Shown: positions 6,045-12,945, counted from the first letter of the stretch. The stretch is DNA of 16,500 bases from Thiomicrorhabdus sp. (GCA_015488565.1 WFNQ01000063.1:1-16500), one strand, 5' to 3'. The notes: generated by a model from the letters alone, not told the origin. A program made the numbers and translations.

Positions 6045-6416
6045 TTAATCCGTCATCCCGCCACACTTACCTTCACCACATTTACCTTCTGGCATCTTAC
6101 CACCAGACATTTTTTCTTTCATCTTACCACCGCACTTACCTTCGCCACACTTACCTTCTGACGACTTTGAATGAGACTTTTCTCCATGGCTGTGTTTGTC
6201 ACCTGATTTTTTATCATGGTCGTGACCTTTATGTTCCGAATCTTTTTTTGACATGCCACCACATTTACCTTCACCACACTTACCTTCCATGGCAACTTGT
6301 GTATAACCTGATTCCATTTTAGCAAAACCAAAAGGGTTTTCCGATGCAGATGCCGCACCCGCAACACCGACTAAAGAAGCGCCTGCCAATTTTAAAAAAT
6401 CTCTACGTGTTTTCAT
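6045..6416 (-). CDS. hvfA: Tat-exported EGKC-repeat RiPP metallophore precursor (HvfA/bufferin-like)
   Basis: A 123-residue precursor peptide. Residues 1-25 form a twin-arginine signal: KTRRDFLK, then a hydrophobic stretch ending GAASA. The mature part has three copies of EGKCGEGKCGG. These hold all six cysteines (47, 52, 90, 95, 113, 118), each in an EGKC motif. A His/Lys/Asp-rich spacer (about 59-86) with repeated HS, HG and HD pairs lies between copies one and two, and could itself bind metal. EGKCG repeats are the mark of HvfA-type peptides, whose cysteines are modified by the DUF692/DUF2063 pair and bind Cu(I). That pair is encoded next, supporting the call. The ATG at 6416 is preferred because GGAG lies eight bases upstream; the ATG at 6422 is too close. 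Most hvf/buf peptides I recall carry Sec leaders, so the Tat leader is notable. Confidence 0.85.
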   Translation of the reverse strand: MKTRRDFLKLAGASLVGVAGAASASENPFGFAKMESGYTQVAMEGKCGEGKCGGMSKKDSEHKGHDHDKKSGDKHSHGEKSHSKSSEGKCGEGKCGGKMKEKMSGGKMPEGKCGEGKCGGMTD

Positions 6417-6444
6417 AAACATAACTCCAATATTAAAAAAATAA

Positions 6445-6472
6445 AAATTATTCTAAACCGACCTCCCTACAA
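6445..6472 (-). promoter_or_regulatory. Possible promoter of the metallophore operon
   Basis: Reading leftward, TTGTAG (6472-6467), 16 bases and TAATTT (6450-6445) give a weak sigma-70-like promoter in the gap between ctpA and the precursor gene. An ECF-type promoter recognised by the downstream sigma factor could equally lie here. The spacer carries an 11-base word, AAACCGACCTC on the plus strand, repeated at 5958-5968 over the hvfB ribosome site. No clear ctpA terminator is visible in this gap. Confidence 0.25.
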
Positions 6473-6507
6473 GAGACCCATTTATCGTTAACTTCTTTCA
6501 AAAAAAA

Positions 6508-7911
6508 TTATTTTATCAGCATCTCTTGCGCCAATGTCATCGCTTTAAGAATTCGCAATGCCTCATCCAACTCATAGTCTTTATCTAACAACACTTGAAG
6601 CTCGTCGGCTTTCTCTTTCTCTTCATCGGTCACTTCTGGCTTTTTCACGTCCTCTTTTGGCGCGCCATGACCATTCGATAAGTGACCCGTTAAGTTTTCC
6701 TCTTTAATATTACCAAACTTACTGGCTTCTAATTTTTCTAACTTAACCAAGGCAATTTCAACATCGGGCACAATGCCTTCTGCTTGAATGGATCGTCCTG
6801 AAGGTGTGTAGTAACGTGCCGTGGTGACTTTAATGGCGGCACCATTATTGAGTTGTAATAATGTTTGTACGGAGCCTTTTCCAAAACTGGTACGTCCTGC
6901 GATTAACGCCCGCTTTTGATCTTGAAGCGCACCCGCCACAATTTCAGATGCCGAAGCGGAACCTTCATTAATCAAGACCACCATCGGCTTGCCTTGCATC
7001 AAATCACCCATTTCAGACTCAAAGCGCATTTGAGAATTTTTAATACGCCCTTCGGTATACACAATTAACCCCTCATTTAAAAAGGCATCGGAGACCTGAA
7101 TGGCCGCTTGCAACACTCCTCCTGGGTTATTACGAAGGTCTAACACCAATCCCTTTAAGGGTTCCCCATGCTCCTCTTCAAGTTTTTTCATGGCTTTCTT
7201 TACATCACTGCCTGTTCTAATTTGAAACTGACTGATTCGTAAATAGCCAACCCCATCTTTCAACATCCGCTGCTTAACACTTTTAACTTTAATGATGGCA
7301 CGCGTTATTTGAATCGTTAAAGGCGCATCCTCCCCTTTACGGATTATGGTCAACTCCAGATCGGTACCTGGTTTACCTCGCATAATTTTAACCGCTTCAC
7401 CCAGCGTTTTTCCTTTCACCGGTTCATCGGCTAATTTAATAATTAAATCGCCCGCTTTAATTCCTGCTGCTTGTGCGGGGGTATCATCAATAGGCGAAAT
7501 CACTTTTACAAAGCCATCCTCCATACCCACTTCCATTCCCAAGCCTCCAAACTGACCCGTGGTATGCTCTTCCATCTCCTTATAGTCTTTAGGAGGAAGA
7601 TAAGCAGAATGTGGATCCAAACTGGACAACATGCCGCTAATAGCCCCTTCTAATAGTTTTTTATCATCAACTTCATCGACATAATCATGTGAAACGCGTT
7701 CAAAAACTTCAACAAATCCCCTTAACTCTTTTAATGGCAAAGATAATACGGCTCTATTTTGCTCATTAAGAATCACCTCTTCACGATCTGCCCAAACAGA
7801 GGTTCCCACTACGGCCATTCCGCCTAAAATAGCGCCAAAACCAATCCATAAGACTTTTTTAATTCCTGTTGTTCTCACCAAATTCTCCAGACTAGAAGGT
7901 GACAATCTCAT
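6508..7911 (-). CDS. ctpA: S41 carboxyl-terminal processing protease
   Basis: A 467-residue C-terminal processing protease. A membrane anchor or signal lies at about 19-40 (KVLWIGFGAILGGMAVVG). A PDZ domain at about 115-195 contains GLGMEV, PAQAAGIKAGD and the LGEAVKIMRGKPGT block. The S41 core follows, with LVLDLRNNPGG (about 256-265), a catalytic Ser320 in EGSASASEIV and Lys345 in TSFGKGSVQT. The 25-residue Ser-Lys spacing is as in E. coli Prc. It would trim or degrade periplasmic proteins from their C-termini. Its length matches CtpA-type rather than the longer Prc. A charged Lys/Glu-rich tail follows the core. The ATG at 7911 has AGAAGG nine bases upstream, and that site is inside two alternative hairpins. 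It is divergent from the ArsR-family gene. Confidence 0.93.
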   Translation of the reverse strand: MRLSPSSLENLVRTTGIKKVLWIGFGAILGGMAVVGTSVWADREEVILNEQNRAVLSLPLKELRGFVEVFERVSHDYVDEVDDKKLLEGAISGMLSSLDPHSAYLPPKDYKEMEEHTTGQFGGLGMEVGMEDGFVKVISPIDDTPAQAAGIKAGDLIIKLADEPVKGKTLGEAVKIMRGKPGTDLELTIIRKGEDAPLTIQITRAIIKVKSVKQRMLKDGVGYLRISQFQIRTGSDVKKAMKKLEEEHGEPLKGLVLDLRNNPGGVLQAAIQVSDAFLNEGLIVYTEGRIKNSQMRFESEMGDLMQGKPMVVLINEGSASASEIVAGALQDQKRALIAGRTSFGKGSVQTLLQLNNGAAIKVTTARYYTPSGRSIQAEGIVPDVEIALVKLEKLEASKFGNIKEENLTGHLSNGHGAPKEDVKKPEVTDEEKEKADELQVLLDKDYELDEALRILKAMTLAQEMLIK

Positions 7912-7933
7912 TCTAAAATACCTTCTAGGTATT
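7892..7933 (-). promoter_or_regulatory. Alternative hairpins over the ctpA ribosome binding site
   Basis: The ctpA ribosome site (AGAAGG, 7926-7921) lies in a perfect 7-3-7 dyad, AATACCT-TCT-AGGTATT at 7917-7933. The same site is part of CTAGAAGGT (7928-7920), complementary to ACCTTCTAG within codons 4-7 (7900-7892), with the start codon in the loop. The two pairings share bases and cannot form together, and both hide the ribosome site. This could be an RNA switch or thermosensor, or the short dyad could be a protein operator. Confidence 0.45.
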
Positions 7934-7953
7934 AGTTACCATAAAAACCAAAA

Positions 7954-7974
7954 GCCTATCATGGTAAGATAGGC
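7954..7974. promoter_or_regulatory. Dyad with repeated TTACCAT words in the ctpA/arsR intergenic region
   Basis: GCCTATC (7954-7960) and GATAGGC (7968-7974) are perfect inverted repeats around ATGGTAA. The central 7-mer occurs as TTACCAT at 7936-7942 and 8011-8017 as well, so three copies in mixed orientation fall within about 80 bases. This is a plausible operator cluster for the adjacent ArsR-family regulator, possibly controlling both divergent genes. Confidence 0.45.
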
Positions 7975-7997
7975 AAAGCTATAAAAATAATCAGTTC

Positions 7998-8028
7998 ATT
8001 ATAAATTAACTTACCATAGAGATGACAA
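7998..8028 (-). promoter_or_regulatory. Possible ctpA promoter
   Basis: Leftward, TTGTCA (8028-8023) and a consensus TATAAT (8003-7998) are separated by 19 bases, a little long. One TTACCAT copy (8011-8017) lies in the spacer, where a bound repressor would block polymerase. The resulting ctpA leader of about 80 bases would include the dyad and the ribosome-site hairpins. Confidence 0.45.
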
Positions 8029-8090
8029 GATTAACTCTATTTTTAATAACTCGTTTATACATGCTTACCGTTAAATTAAGAATAAAGCCA

Positions 8091-8423
8091 ATGAATATGC
8101 CTAAAAACACGCTATTTGAAATGAAAGAAGAGAACATCAATAAAGCCTCTAGAGCCTTAAAAGCCATGGGGCACCCATTACGCCTTAAAATTTTATGTGT
8201 GATTGGCGAAAAGGAACTGCCTGTCATGGACATTGTGAGACAAGTTGGCACCACCCAAAGCAATATCTCTCAACACATTGATATATTAAGAGAGAAAGAG
8301 ATTATTATCTCTCGCCGAGAGGGCAGTAAAATATTATGCAAAGTACGTGATCATAATATTTTACAACTGATGGCTGTTATGCAAAATACTTTTTGTAAAA
8401 CAGAAAGTGATACACAAAAATAA
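8091..8423 (+). CDS. ArsR-family winged-helix regulator, BigR/SqrR-like
   Basis: A 110-residue winged-helix regulator. The ArsR core is clear: ALKAMGHPLRLKILCVIGEK, the recognition helix in TTQSNISQHIDILREKEII, and the wing SRREGSKILCKVRDHN. It has cysteines at 36, 83 and 102 from this start. The first (RLKILC) and last (MQNTFC) are 66 residues apart, the same spacing as the redox pair in BigR, SqrR and YgaV, which sense reactive sulfur and form a disulfide or tetrasulfide bridge. No ArsR-type CxC metal site is seen. The start is uncertain: in-frame ATGs lie at 8022, 8061, 8091 and 8097, none with a strong ribosome site. I prefer 8091 because the extra N-terminus is unlike the family and the ctpA promoter region would otherwise overlap it. 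Targets are unknown; the divergent ctpA gene and its own promoter are natural candidates. Confidence 0.8.
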   Translation: MNMPKNTLFEMKEENINKASRALKAMGHPLRLKILCVIGEKELPVMDIVRQVGTTQSNISQHIDILREKEIIISRREGSKILCKVRDHNILQLMAVMQNTFCKTESDTQK

Positions 8424-8443
8424 CGCTTTTAAGACCACATAAA

Positions 8444-8484
8444 AAAAAGCCAAGAAGGTTAAAAAAATACCATCTTGGCTTTTT
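8444..8484. terminator. Bidirectional rho-independent terminator
   Basis: AAAAAGCCAAGAAGGT (8444-8459) pairs with ACCATCTTGGCTTTTT (8469-8484) as a 16-base-pair stem with one mismatch. A-runs and T-runs flank it, so it works in both directions. It lies between the ArsR-family gene and the convergent secreted-protein gene. Confidence 0.9.
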
Positions 8485-8512
8485 ATGCTCTATTTATCGA
8501 AAAAAACTAAAT

Positions 8513-9601
8513 TTATCGCGGCGCATCAGTTATGACATCTGAATCACGATAGATAACATTTTTAAAGGTTCCTACAATCGCCTCACCATCCTTAACCACA
8601 TCCACCATACCAGTTAGCGCGCTTGCATTATCGCCATTAAATGCACCTCTAACAGAACCTTCAAAAACAACACTTGAAATCTCTCTAAAAGGCGCTAAAG
8701 TATCTGATGAAAACTGATTGCCGTCCACACTACCAGAAGCCGACATTTTTAATCCTGAGCCCCAAAATCCATTCCATTTTGCTTGCCCAAAATCAACTTT
8801 AATCAAATTTTCCACTAGACCAATTCCAGAGTACATACCATAACCAGAATACTCAGCCACACGCCCTACTGAGGCAAACTCTGCCATTCGATCTAAGGGC
8901 GTTAAACTGCCCGCAACAAAGCTACCAACAACAGAAGTACCATCATTTATTTGCCCGATCGTCGAAACACTTGTGTGCTCAGGGTCAAAATCACCACCAA
9001 CCGCTGAAAACATCCAACCTTGAGGAAAAGTAACCAACTTAAGCAAGCTTCCTTCAGAGGCCACCTCAAACTGACTGATTTGCACACTGCCTGCTTCATT
9101 CGATAAATCAGAAAGCGGGCTGTCAATTAATGGAATAAGCTCAGCAGGTACATAAAACTTCGCCCCTTCATTAAAGGCAATCTCTTCACCCGATGCCGTG
9201 GTTAATAAACCAATCACGTCACCCGTCGCCGTATCCACCTTTAATTTCAGTTCACCCGCTTGTAACCCACCAAAATCAGGATGGGTTAGCATGGCGTATC
9301 CTTGCCAGTTATACTCTATTTCAGGCTCAACCACTGGAGGTATCTCACCATCATCAATCAGTGAACCACCAAACGCCACAGTACGAATATCAGGTTCAAC
9401 TACCCCTTCAAAACCACCTTCAATAGGCCCTGCTGCGGTAGGTTCTTGTTGCGATAGGTAGGTATCCACACCACACCAAATGGCCCAGCCATCCAATCCT
9501 TCTGTGGCATTACAGTTATCACCAGATTCGCTCACACTGGCATGTACCCATGGTGAAAAGAGCGCTAACACCAATACACTTTTTGTAAAAAAATTATTCA
9601 T
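8513..9601 (-). CDS. Secreted TbpB-like barrel protein, putative Slam (type XI) substrate
   Basis: A 362-residue exported protein. A Sec signal peptide covers about 1-21 (FFTKSVLVLALFSPWVHA) and has no lipobox cysteine, so it is probably released rather than lipidated. The mature N-terminus has two cysteines (30 and 43) that may form a disulfide. The last 100 residues or so carry an AEYSGYGMYSG stretch, VDFGQAKWNGFWGSG and finally GSVRGAFNGDNASALTGMVD with a GTFKNVIYR ending. That is the style of the C-terminal beta barrel of TbpB-like and hemophilin-like Slam substrates (their GxFYGPNAxExGG motif). The gene follows the Slam-like gene by about 29 bases on the same strand. The ATG at 9601 has GGGG seven bases upstream; the ATG at 9607 is too close. 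What it binds (heme, metal, protein) is unknown. Confidence 0.65.
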   Translation of the reverse strand: MNNFFTKSVLVLALFSPWVHASVSESGDNCNATEGLDGWAIWCGVDTYLSQQEPTAAGPIEGGFEGVVEPDIRTVAFGGSLIDDGEIPPVVEPEIEYNWQGYAMLTHPDFGGLQAGELKLKVDTATGDVIGLLTTASGEEIAFNEGAKFYVPAELIPLIDSPLSDLSNEAGSVQISQFEVASEGSLLKLVTFPQGWMFSAVGGDFDPEHTSVSTIGQINDGTSVVGSFVAGSLTPLDRMAEFASVGRVAEYSGYGMYSGIGLVENLIKVDFGQAKWNGFWGSGLKMSASGSVDGNQFSSDTLAPFREISSVVFEGSVRGAFNGDNASALTGMVDVVKDGEAIVGTFKNVIYRDSDVITDAPR

Positions 9602-9630
9602 TTTCATTCCCCTTAAAATTAAATATCGAC

Positions 9631-10902
9631 TTAAAACTGTCTATTTAAATCAAACGACAAATCCGTACGTGAGTAGTCATAAATTGACACATCTGACGTA
9701 TTATTAATGCCACTCAAACGAGTCCCTACACTCCAATCCGCTAAATGCCCTTCTTTGAAATTATATGTTGCGCCGAGTACACCTTTAACCTGATGCTCAT
9801 TACGTGAGTGGTTATAGACAGGTTCAACACCATCATAATCCAACAAGCGATAATTTAGCTCACCATAAAGCATCATGTTTTCCATAGGGGAATAATAAAG
9901 CCCAGAATTTAATGATTTAGACTGATAGGTTTTAAAATCTTCTTTCGCATTCATTAAAGCAAGGTCTAGCCCTATTTTTGCAGCAACCGTACCACTAAAC
10001 TGGTGCAACATTTCTGCTCCTAAGCCAGTTCTAACACCCTCTCTATTTTTATTTGCCGCATCATCATAATCTTGTTGTGTTACATCAGCCGTAAAAGTAA
10101 ACTCATTTACCCCTTGCACCATAGTATAAGAACCGTTAATTCCTTTAAACCAGCCTAAATGAGCATTGCCAAGACGAATCGCGTCTGCCCGTACCGCTAA
10201 AGAGGCTCTCCAATTTGTACTGGAAATAAAGTCCATTCCCGTTGAAAAGGTAATCACATCTAAATTATAGTTACTCTCTTCTGAGTAGGCTTTACGATAA
10301 AAGTTCAATGCGGATACCCACTCCCGCTGTACAGGACGAATACCCAAACCAATTGTTCCAGGAATAACATAAGCGTGTCGACCCAGCAAGCTAATCGTTC
10401 CGAACTTAGACTCTTGAGAAACCGAATTGGGTGCTAAAGAGAACTCAATGCCATTAACACTGATAATAGAAGATTCTGGACTGGCATTGACGTTATTATC
10501 AAACCCAGCACCTAATCCAAATGAGCCACTCCAACGATGTCTATTTTTATCCGAGGCTTCTTGCTCCGCCGTCACTTGATCTAAAAAAACTTGAATTGTT
10601 TCTTTTACTGAATCAGGCGTACTTGGATCAGATAACACGGATTTGGCATACGCCTGAGCATCCGCATACAACTTAGCCCGATAAAAAGCCACCGCCAATT
10701 CAAGTTCGGCTCTTTTATGCTGTGGCTGAGAAGCAATTAACTGCTCAAGCAACTCAATCGAAGCAAATACATTCCCCTCATCGCGTAACTTAAGTGCCTC
10801 TAAGAATTCTTGGTTCAACTCTTTTGGCACCTCTGCTGCCATTAATGAAGCAGAAACACCCATTGCCAACAAAATATTTGTAACCAATAAAACTTTTTTC
10901 AT
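9631..10902 (-). CDS. Slam-like outer-membrane translocator (TPR plus DUF560-type barrel)
   Basis: A 423-residue protein with a Sec signal peptide (about 1-22, ending SLMAAE). A periplasmic TPR-like helical domain follows (about 25-110, with an AFYRAKLYADAQAYAKSVLS pair). From about 124 to the end there is a beta-strand-rich barrel starting GSFGLGAGFDNNVN and ending in a terminal Phe, as outer-membrane barrels do. This is the layout of Slam (surface lipoprotein assembly modulator, DUF560) proteins. They form the type XI secretion system, moving TbpB-like barrels to or across the outer membrane. A likely substrate is encoded 29 bases downstream. I chose the ATG at 10902 because AGGGGGA precedes it and a signal peptide begins there. 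An upstream in-frame extension runs through promoter and repeat sequence. Confidence 0.75.
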   Translation of the reverse strand: MKKVLLVTNILLAMGVSASLMAAEVPKELNQEFLEALKLRDEGNVFASIELLEQLIASQPQHKRAELELAVAFYRAKLYADAQAYAKSVLSDPSTPDSVKETIQVFLDQVTAEQEASDKNRHRWSGSFGLGAGFDNNVNASPESSIISVNGIEFSLAPNSVSQESKFGTISLLGRHAYVIPGTIGLGIRPVQREWVSALNFYRKAYSEESNYNLDVITFSTGMDFISSTNWRASLAVRADAIRLGNAHLGWFKGINGSYTMVQGVNEFTFTADVTQQDYDDAANKNREGVRTGLGAEMLHQFSGTVAAKIGLDLALMNAKEDFKTYQSKSLNSGLYYSPMENMMLYGELNYRLLDYDGVEPVYNHSRNEHQVKGVLGATYNFKEGHLADWSVGTRLSGINNTSDVSIYDYSRTDLSFDLNRQF

Positions 10903-10936
10903 ACGTCCCCCTAGCAAAAAATTAACCCTCATCTGC

Positions 10937-10945
10937 ATTATAACA
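10937..10945 (-). promoter_or_regulatory. Extended -10 promoter for the Slam/substrate pair
   Basis: Leftward the sequence reads TGTTATAAT, a perfect -10 hexamer with the extended TGn. No good -35 is visible 17 bases upstream (GTGTTG). It lies 35 bases before the translocator ATG, a normal leader length. Confidence 0.6.
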
Positions 10946-11035
10946 CTATAAAGAGTATGCAACACACATAAATCCGTAACACTACTTACCCATGTGATAA
11001 AACACCCAGCTCTGTTTTTCTTGGGCAACAAGTTT

Positions 11036-11077
11036 ACTTTATTGCAAATATGCATAACTTTATTGCAAATATGCATA
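11036..11077. repeat. Perfect 21-base tandem duplication upstream of the Slam gene
   Basis: The unit, starting ACTTTATTGCAAATATGCAT and ending with A, occurs twice head to tail (11036-11056, 11057-11077). Each unit contains an imperfect dyad (TTAT-TGCA...TGCATAA). Twenty-one bases equal two helical turns, so the copies face the same side of the DNA, as a pair of protein sites would. It lies about 90 bases upstream of the -10 element. Confidence 0.75.
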
Positions 11078-11157
11078 ACAATTAACGAAAGTTAGTTTTG
11101 AAAAAAAACATCAAGAACAAATGTAAAAACTCTTAACCCCGATAACTTCAAAGTACT

Positions 11158-12945
11158 CTAATCAAGAAAACTCTTTAAACGCTCGGCACGACTTGGGTGA
11201 CGCAATTTACGCAAGGCTTTTGCTTCAATTTGACGAATACGCTCTCGCGTGACATCAAACTGCTTGCCAACTTCTTCAAGTGTATGATCTGTATTCATAC
11301 TCAAACCAAAACGCATACGCAATACTTTGGCTTCACGCGGTGTCAAAGTACTTAACATCTCTCTAACCGTCTCACTCATGCCTTCTGAGTCCGCTGCATC
11401 TTGAGGAGATAAAATATTCGAATCTTCAATAAAATCACCCAATGACGAGTCTTCATCATCCCCAATAGGAGTTTCCATTGAAATCGGTTCTTTAGCTATT
11501 TTCATCACTTTACGAATTTTATCTTCTGGCATTTCCATCTCTTCTGCCAGCTCTTCTGGTGTTGGCTCTCGCCCCATTTTTTGCAGTAATTGACGTTGAA
11601 TACGATTCAGTTTATTAATGGTTTCAATCATGTGTACAGGAATACGAATAGTACGTGCCTGGTCCGCAATAGAACGAGTAATGGCTTGACGAATCCACCA
11701 AGTTGCATAGGTTGAAAACTTATAGCCTCGACGGTATTCAAATTTATCCACCGCTTTCATCAAGCCAATATTACCCTCTTGAATCAAATCTAAAAACTGC
11801 AACCCACGGTTGGTGTATTTTTTAGCAATAGAAATAACCAGACGTAAGTTTGCCTCAATCATTTCACGCTTTGCCGCTCTTGCTTTGGTTTCTGCCTTAC
11901 TTAGTACCTTATAAATAGATTTATAGTTCTCAATTGGCATTTTTTCTGCTTTAGCAATCATCGCTAAACGCTTTTGAGCACGTTTAACATCTTCTCGCGC
12001 CATTTCTAACGCATCGGCTTGAGCAGGACATTTTGCAATTAACGCATCAATCATGGTGTAGTCTGTTTCTGAACCAACAAAGATTTCAAGAAAAATGGGA
12101 CGTGGAACTTTAATTCGACGAAGCACCAAGTTAACAACGGCACCTTCTTGTTCACGAATTAGTTTAATTTTTGTTTTAATATTACGAATGGCACGGGTTG
12201 AAAAAATCGGGGTTATTTTAATCCCCTGCAAATGCTCCACTAACGCATTGCATGCTTTAACAGCCTTAGGGTCTTCAAGCCCTAACTCAACAAAAGCCTT
12301 TTTCCTTGCCTCACTCAAACGTTTTAATTTGGCAAGAAACTCTGCTAACTCTTCAGGGTTAATTCCATCTTCTTTAGGTTCATTATTCGCATCACTATCG
12401 GGAGAGAGCTCTTCAATGGGAATATCAACTAAGTCTTTCGCACGATAAAACCCTTGAACCACATCAGCAAGCTTTCCTTCACCATTCTCTATTTTTGCAA
12501 ACGTATTCAAGATCGCATCGGCATAGGCAGGGTATTTAGCCAAGGCATCCAGCATTTCACGGTTGCCCCACTCAATGCGCTTTGCAATACTCACCTCTCC
12601 ATGACGCGTTAATAGGTCAACCGTACCCATTTCACGCATATACATCCGAACGGGATCTGTCGTACGACCAAACTCACCGTCTACCTCCGCCAAGGCCGTT
12701 AATGCCGCCTCGGCTGCGGCTTCGTCAAAAACAACGCCTTCTTGCGTTAATAGCTCATCATCATCAGGAGCCGTATCATACAGTCGAATACCAAAGTCTT
12801 TTAATATGGTTAAAACTTGGCCTAACTGATCTTCTTCAATATCATCAGGCAAAACATCATTTACATCAGCAAAGGTTAAAAAACCCAACTCTTTTGCACG
12901 TTCAATTAAATCCATTAACTGCTGTTTTCTTTCGATTTTTGTCAT
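11158..12945 (-). CDS. rpoD: Primary sigma factor sigma-70
   Basis: A 595-residue housekeeping sigma factor, close to the 613 residues of E. coli RpoD. Region 1.1 is at the N-terminus (MDLIERAKELGFLTFADVND). Region 1.2 reads DPVRMYMREMGTVDLLTRHG. A large non-conserved acidic insert follows (about 130-340), typical of gammaproteobacteria. Region 2 contains EANLRLVISIAKKYTNRGLQ, the DLIQEGNIGLMKAVDKFEY block and the -10-reading YATWWIRQAITR. Region 4 ends with the -35-reading VTRERIRQIEAKALRKLRHP. It directs RNA polymerase to most promoters. The ATG at 12945 has AGAAGGG just upstream. It is the distal gene of the rpsU-yqeY-dnaG-rpoD unit and also has its own promoter in the 164-base gap before it. 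No convincing terminator is seen after it. Confidence 0.98.
   Translation of the reverse strand: MTKIERKQQLMDLIERAKELGFLTFADVNDVLPDDIEEDQLGQVLTILKDFGIRLYDTAPDDDELLTQEGVVFDEAAAEAALTALAEVDGEFGRTTDPVRMYMREMGTVDLLTRHGEVSIAKRIEWGNREMLDALAKYPAYADAILNTFAKIENGEGKLADVVQGFYRAKDLVDIPIEELSPDSDANNEPKEDGINPEELAEFLAKLKRLSEARKKAFVELGLEDPKAVKACNALVEHLQGIKITPIFSTRAIRNIKTKIKLIREQEGAVVNLVLRRIKVPRPIFLEIFVGSETDYTMIDALIAKCPAQADALEMAREDVKRAQKRLAMIAKAEKMPIENYKSIYKVLSKAETKARAAKREMIEANLRLVISIAKKYTNRGLQFLDLIQEGNIGLMKAVDKFEYRRGYKFSTYATWWIRQAITRSIADQARTIRIPVHMIETINKLNRIQRQLLQKMGREPTPEELAEEMEMPEDKIRKVMKIAKEPISMETPIGDDEDSSLGDFIEDSNILSPQDAADSEGMSETVREMLSTLTPREAKVLRMRFGLSMNTDHTLEEVGKQFDVTRERIRQIEAKALRKLRHPSRAERLKSFLD

Noticed and set aside
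6119..6367. Second frame inside the precursor peptide gene
   Set aside because: It is a shadow created by the low-complexity repeats; the Tat leader and EGKC modules are in the other frame.
8022..8090. Longer ArsR-family protein starting at 8022
   Set aside because: The added residues are unlike ArsR N-termini, no ribosome site precedes the ATG, and it would overlap the candidate ctpA promoter. Kept only as an alternative start.
10903..11076. N-terminal extension of the Slam-like gene with a repeated MHICNKV
   Set aside because: It is translated 21-base repeat and promoter sequence. A signal peptide and a strong ribosome site sit at the internal ATG at 10902.
11036..11077. Tandem repeat as a Fur box or CRISPR-like array
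   Set aside because: It does not resemble GATAATGATAATCATTATC and has only two adjoining copies without spacers.
11080..11157. Possible rpoD terminator
   Set aside because: The T8 run at 11100-11107 is preceded by only a 4-5 base-pair stem, too weak to call.
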